Shown here in pieces: positions 60,412-64,000 of a stretch of 64,000 nucleotides of DNA. The first letter of the stretch is position 1. Each line of letters begins with the position of its first letter. The position numbers and the translations under genes were made by a program. The notes beneath the pieces are model-generated. The model did not search any database. It saw only the letters and a program-made list of their open reading frames with translations, and had not been told where the DNA came from. Source of the DNA: Bdellovibrio bacteriovorus (lineage in GTDB: Bacteria > Bdellovibrionota > Bdellovibrionia > Bdellovibrionales > Bdellovibrionaceae); assembly GCF_001592735.1 (NCBI RefSeq), contig NZ_LUKE01000001.1:620001-684000 (forward strand). The letters are read 5' to 3'.

Positions 60412-62439
60412 ATGAAAAGATCCGCGCTTGTGGGTCTTGCTTTGCTGCTATCCAGTTGCACGCAAAGTTTTGAAGTGGATCCTAAGGCCAATACGCCTAT
60501 CACTAAAAATCCGACGACGATCAGCGATCCGGAAGAAGAAGACGCGGGCGTTGTCGCCGACTTTACCGCTTATCAAGATGTAACCTTCAATCAAGGTCTA
60601 ACCACCACCCTGACATCCTCCCCTCAATTCACTGTGACTAACAAGCCTAGTTGGCTGACCCTTGATACTAACACCGGGACGATGTCAGGAACCCCAACCA
60701 CGACGGGCGTTACTTATGATGTCACCTTCACAGTGACAGACTCTAATAATGCGACGGAAACTTTAGGGCCTTATATCTTTAAGGTCACCGGTGATACATA
60801 CAAAAAATATCAATGGCATCTGACCAATACTGGCCAATCTGCGTTCGCCGGTCGCTCTGGAACCGCAGGGCAAGATATTCATCTGACGAATACGATTGCC
60901 AGTGGCCTTAATGGATCCGGAATTAAAATCGCGATATCTGATACCGGCATTCAAGAGGCTCATCCCGGATTAAAAAACAGTTTGATCGCCGGCGCTTCTA
61001 GAAATTATTTATTAGATTATTCTTCTACCAACTGGATCGGGGATTCAACTCCAGACACCTCTGAAGCTGACAACGCCCACGGCACGGGCGTCGCGGGCTT
61101 GGCGGCAGAGCGGGGCTGGAAAGGTTTTGGCGGAAGAGGTGTCGCCCCTCGAGCTTCTGTCGCAGGATTCATGTTCTTACCCGCGCAAGAAGATCTTTTT
61201 ATAAAAGGACGCCTCACCCAAGCCCTCATCAACCAATATCAGGGCGATTTTGATATTTTCAATTTCAGTTGGGGTGACTTGCAGTGCGAACTTACGGAAT
61301 ACGACGCCAGTTACAAATATGCTTCACAATACGGGGTTACCAATGCCCGCGCGGGCAAGGGAGCTCTCTATGTAAAAGCCGCGGGCAATGATTTTACGGG
61401 GCCACTTAGGGACTGTGTTTCTTCCGCCAGTTCTTCGGCCTACTTTTTAGGGAATTCTAACTTCAGCGAAGACAGCGGCAGTCCTTATATGATTGTTGTC
61501 GGCGCTTTAAACGCGAAGGGCACAAGTTCAAGTTACTCTTCACCGGGCGCAAATCTCTGGGTCTCTGCTCCGGGAGGCGAATTTGGTTACAGCACCTACA
61601 GCAATTCCTCCAGTGTGGCCTTAGATCCCGCTTTGCTGACGACCGATTTCGTGGGTTGCAACTTAGGACTTAAAAAGGGTTCGAACAACACTTTCGACCA
61701 AGGACAAAGTCCTAATACAAATTGTGAATACACCGCCACGATGAATGGAACCTCCGGAGCCTCCCCCATTGTTTCAGGTGCCATTGCACTAATTCTGCAA
61801 GCCAATCCCGCCTTGAGCTGGCGAGATGTAAAACACATTCTGGCTTCAACATCAGATCAAGTCGCACCCACCTCCATAAATATTCCGCACCCTTCCTCTT
61901 CCGGCGCATTGGCGGGAGTGACTTATGAACCGGGATGGACCACGAACGATGCTGGTTACCGCTTTCACAACTGGTATGGATTTGGTCGCATCAATGTCGA
62001 CGCCGCCGTGACCATGGCCAAGACGTACACTTCAAGTTTGGGAATTTTTAAACAGACCAACACTACTGACTCCAGCAGTATTGCTTGGAAATATGACTCA
62101 GGATCTATCGCCGCCACGGTGACGGGTGGGACCGCGGCGGGTACGACTCGCACCTTGAATGTGACTGAAAGTTACGTGATTGAAGGCGTGCAAGTAAAAC
62201 TCAACGCCAGCAGTTGTATTGGCAACTTGGGGGTTGAATTGACCTCGCCCAAGGGCACAAAAAGTGTGATCATGAATATCAATAGCTACCTGCAAGACAG
62301 CTCGATGAATCACACCTTCTTAACAAATATGTTCTATGGCGAAGACAGCCAAGGTACCTGGACCCTAAAACTTATTGCGGCGAAATCAGGCTGCAACACC
62401 ACGTGGAATAGTTGGCAGTTGAATATCCTTGGGCATTAA
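60412..62439 (+). CDS. Subtilisin-like S8 peptidase lipoprotein with Ig-like and P domains
   Basis: 675 residues. The signal ends in a lipobox (LALLLSSC, Cys16). Residues about 48-127 form a putative Ig-like domain (PSWLTLDTNTGTMSGTPTTT). The catalytic triad is Asp177 (ISDTGI), His223 (NAHGTGVAGL) and Ser448 (NGTSGASP). From about 555 to the end is a P/homoB domain as in kexin-type convertases (GVELTSPKGTKS, QGTWTLKL). It lies two bases after the pro-domain gene. Lipid-anchored surface protease, a good candidate for prey attack, though that role is inferred. Confidence 0.93.
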   Translation: MKRSALVGLALLLSSCTQSFEVDPKANTPITKNPTTISDPEEEDAGVVADFTAYQDVTFNQGLTTTLTSSPQFTVTNKPSWLTLDTNTGTMSGTPTTTGVTYDVTFTVTDSNNATETLGPYIFKVTGDTYKKYQWHLTNTGQSAFAGRSGTAGQDIHLTNTIASGLNGSGIKIAISDTGIQEAHPGLKNSLIAGASRNYLLDYSSTNWIGDSTPDTSEADNAHGTGVAGLAAERGWKGFGGRGVAPRASVAGFMFLPAQEDLFIKGRLTQALINQYQGDFDIFNFSWGDLQCELTEYDASYKYASQYGVTNARAGKGALYVKAAGNDFTGPLRDCVSSASSSAYFLGNSNFSEDSGSPYMIVVGALNAKGTSSSYSSPGANLWVSAPGGEFGYSTYSNSSSVALDPALLTTDFVGCNLGLKKGSNNTFDQGQSPNTNCEYTATMNGTSGASPIVSGAIALILQANPALSWRDVKHILASTSDQVAPTSINIPHPSSSGALAGVTYEPGWTTNDAGYRFHNWYGFGRINVDAAVTMAKTYTSSLGIFKQTNTTDSSSIAWKYDSGSIAATVTGGTAAGTTRTLNVTESYVIEGVQVKLNASSCIGNLGVELTSPKGTKSVIMNINSYLQDSSMNHTFLTNMFYGEDSQGTWTLKLIAAKSGCNTTWNSWQLNILGH

Positions 62440-62532
62440 GCGTCTCGTGTTGAGAAGTTAGACGGTCAAAATCCCCTAAAATCGATATAAAGCCACCTCA
62501 GCCAAGCCTTGCTTTTGCATTCTTGGCAAAGC

Positions 62533-63006
62533 ATGAAATTGCACGTTGTCTCTAATTATTTCTTGGCCTTTATTCTGATATCTGTCGCGAGCTTGTCTTC
62601 GGCCTCCGCACAAAATCTTTGCGTGGTCTCCAGCAAGCGTACCTCACTCGCTATGGACCAAAGAGATGACGTCCGTATGAAATGCATGAAGACCAACAAA
62701 GCAAAACTTTCGACGAAGTCTTGTCTTCAGGTCGCAAACTCGATGGAGTATTCTAACAACGCTGAAGATGCTCGACTTATCTGCCTCTACGAGCTAAAAA
62801 AACAACCGCGATTATCGGAGTGCTTGGCGATAGCTGAAAATATGGAGTATCCTGACTCTGGTGATGAAGCCCGTTGGGAGTGCATTCGCCGCTTTAATAG
62901 AGTCATCTCTAAAAAGGAATGCCGTAAGGTGGCGCAAAAAATGAGTTATCCTGGCAACTCTAGACGCGCCACAATGTATTGTTCCGAAGAGCTGCTGGCT
63001 AAGTAG
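62533..63006 (+). CDS. Exported protein with three Cys-x20-Cys repeats
   Basis: 157 residues from the ATG at 62533, which gives a signal peptide (cleavage after ASA, about residue 27); an upstream TTG is less likely. Three units of about 37 residues follow, each with CLxVAxxMxYxxxxxxARxxC: CLQVANSMEYSNNAEDARLI-C, CLAIAENMEYPDSGDEARWE-C and CRKVAQKMSYPGNSRRATMY-C. A weaker first unit may precede them. Each pair of cysteines probably forms a disulfide in a helical hairpin. No family was recognised. Confidence 0.75.
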   Translation: MKLHVVSNYFLAFILISVASLSSASAQNLCVVSSKRTSLAMDQRDDVRMKCMKTNKAKLSTKSCLQVANSMEYSNNAEDARLICLYELKKQPRLSECLAIAENMEYPDSGDEARWECIRRFNRVISKKECRKVAQKMSYPGNSRRATMYCSEELLAK

Positions 63007-63066
63007 GCATATTCTACAAAATCCTGAGTATATTGATCAACATTACAGGTTTGTAAAAAACCAGAC

Positions 63067-63095
63067 TTGCCTATGGGTCCACTAGTCCATATTCT
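63067..63095 (+). promoter_or_regulatory. Promoter with embedded palindrome ahead of the TetR gene
   Basis: A -35 TTGCCT (63067-63072) and -10 TATTCT (63090-63095) are separated by exactly 17 bases. The spacer holds TATGG...CCATA inverted arms (63072-63091), a plausible site for the TetR-family product itself. Confidence 0.55.
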
Positions 63096-63137
63096 GTCCC
63101 CAATTCGAAATAAAGGACAAAGGACAGATTACACGCC

Positions 63138-63803
63138 ATGACTCAGACTTTAGATAGCAAGGAAAAGGCTAAAAAAACTAAGATAATCGTGAAAGCCCCC
63201 ACTCAAGAACGTTCGCGTCAAACTGTCGCGACGATCTTAGACGCATGCTCCAGGCTTCTGATTTCTGAAGGTTTTTATTCAATCACGACGGACAAGATCG
63301 CTAAAGAGGCCGGCGTAAGTATTGGATCTCTTTATCAATTCTTTGGAAATAAAGAATCCGTTGTTCAAGCCGTTGTTAAAAACATTATGGAAGAAGACAA
63401 GCGCATCATCAGCGAAAAAATGCGCGCGATCTCTCCCCTGCCTTCTGAACAACGCATGAAAGCGATGATTGAATTGTGCATCGAAACTTTCCGTCGCAAT
63501 TCAGACCTGCGTTCAAAATTATCTACTATTCAATATTACGTGGCGGACGCATCTTATATGTCAGATTCTATCCGCTTCTTCCAAGAAGTGGTTCGGTACA
63601 ATCTTCCGCAAATTCCAGGCCGCGATATGGACAAGGTTTCTTATCTTATTGTGAACTCGTTCATTGGTTTGGTGAATACAATGTGCGTGGATCGGCCCGA
63701 AGCCCTTCATGATCCAACGATCGTGACAGAGATCACCCAGATGTTTATGAAATATCTAGATCTTTCAGATAAGCCGGCACAAAAAAAATCAGATTTTATC
63801 TAA
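63138..63803 (+). CDS. TetR/AcrR family transcription regulator
   Basis: 221 residues. An HTH at about 22-70 (VATILDACSRLLISEGF, then TTDKIAKEAGVSIGSLYQFFGNKESV) is followed by a helical ligand domain. It has a lysine-rich N-terminal extension of about 20 residues. A promoter with a palindrome lies about 45-70 bases upstream, consistent with self-repression. The target beyond itself is unknown. Confidence 0.92.
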   Translation: MTQTLDSKEKAKKTKIIVKAPTQERSRQTVATILDACSRLLISEGFYSITTDKIAKEAGVSIGSLYQFFGNKESVVQAVVKNIMEEDKRIISEKMRAISPLPSEQRMKAMIELCIETFRRNSDLRSKLSTIQYYVADASYMSDSIRFFQEVVRYNLPQIPGRDMDKVSYLIVNSFIGLVNTMCVDRPEALHDPTIVTEITQMFMKYLDLSDKPAQKKSDFI

Positions 63804-63805
63804 AT

Positions 63806-63836
63806 AAAAAGAGCTCCTAACGGGAGCTCTTTTTAT
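63806..63836. terminator. Bidirectional terminator after the TetR gene
   Basis: AAAAAGAGCTCC and GGAGCTCTTTTT flank a short loop at 63818-63822. The hairpin also contains the last codons and stop of the minus-strand gene that follows. Confidence 0.85.
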
Positions 63837-64000
63837 TTGTATTACTGTCATCCATCGCAATCGTTCGATCCTTCCGAGCCAACGACACCAAAGCCACATT
63901 ATATCGATCTTTAGGAACCGCCACGATTGTTTTTGCCGGGATCGTTCCTTTGCGCGCTTTCATCGTCAAATGCGGATTGAAGATTTGAACTTTACGATCA
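63817..64000 (-). CDS. C-terminal end of a cut gene, function unknown
   Basis: The visible 60 codons on the minus strand end with a TAG at 63817-63819. The sequence includes KVQIFNPHLTMKARKGTIP and VAVPKDRYNVALVSLARKD and ends in a polar, basic tail (NTNKKSSR) whose codons are part of the terminator hairpin. It is too short to classify; no known domain can be claimed. Confidence 0.6.
   Translation of the reverse strand, partial: DRKVQIFNPHLTMKARKGTIPAKTIVAVPKDRYNVALVSLARKDRTIAMDDSNTNKKSSR

Overview
The window reads like a chromosomal segment of a predatory or closely related Bdellovibrionota bacterium, most likely a Bdellovibrio species. This is inferred from gene content and style, not from any search. 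The signs are moderate GC, a very dense gene layout, many secreted proteases and lipoproteins, a meso-diaminopimelate-type Gram-negative wall pathway, a GspE-like ATPase, and a DUF1552/DUF1592 gene pair of the kind found in myxobacteria, planctomycetes and Bdellovibrio. No rRNA, tRNA, CRISPR array, insertion sequence or prophage was seen. No gene-free stretch exceeds 300 bases; the longest, about 270 bases at 53076-53345, holds a manganese riboswitch leader.

Layout. 1-4928 (minus): an SDR epimerase cut by the window edge, a lipid kinase, and a four-gene operon (AMIN-like protein, outer-membrane barrel, LolD-like ATPase, FtsX/MacB-like permease). 5140-12809 (plus): a Cys/Tyr-rich lipoprotein, an M3 oligopeptidase, NAD kinase, RecN and oligopeptidase B. 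12810-17524 (minus): an exported protein with hints of an atypical kinase fold, then aconitase with a Nudix hydrolase. 17701-20697: a small barrel protein, an HTH-ATPase fusion with a phased repeat array at its start, an exported phosphatase-like protein and a possible 28-residue membrane peptide.

20803-46560 (mostly minus) is a division and cell wall (dcw) cluster in the order rsmH, ftsL, ftsI, (recQ, secreted protein, plus-strand esterase), murE, murF, (two secreted proteins, plus-strand CBS protein), mraY, murD, (lipoprotein), ftsW, murG, murC, (lipoprotein), ftsQ, ftsA, ftsZ, lpxH. murB sits apart at 57224 behind a PilZ gene. mraZ and ddl are not found in this window. Overlapping ATGA junctions (murE/murF, ftsW/murG, murG/murC) indicate translational coupling.

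46688-64000: a zinc-ribbon membrane protein, two phosphoribosyltransferases, the DUF1552/DUF1592 pair, a GDT1-family manganese exporter under a yybP-ykoY riboswitch, pirin and DoxX genes divergent from a LysR regulator, thyA-folA, pilZ-murB, and a run of exported peptidases (M14 carboxypeptidase, then an I9-like pro-domain protein followed by an S8 lipoprotein). The end holds a Cys-repeat protein, a TetR regulator and a cut gene.

The less ordinary signals are: a 15-bp inverted motif (GTCTCAAAATAAGAC-like) in four intergenic places; hairpins that enclose the translation starts of the two exported peptidase units; the helically phased ATGGATAATAA repeats at the HTH-ATPase gene; the separately encoded subtilase pro-domain; and the kinase-like exported protein.
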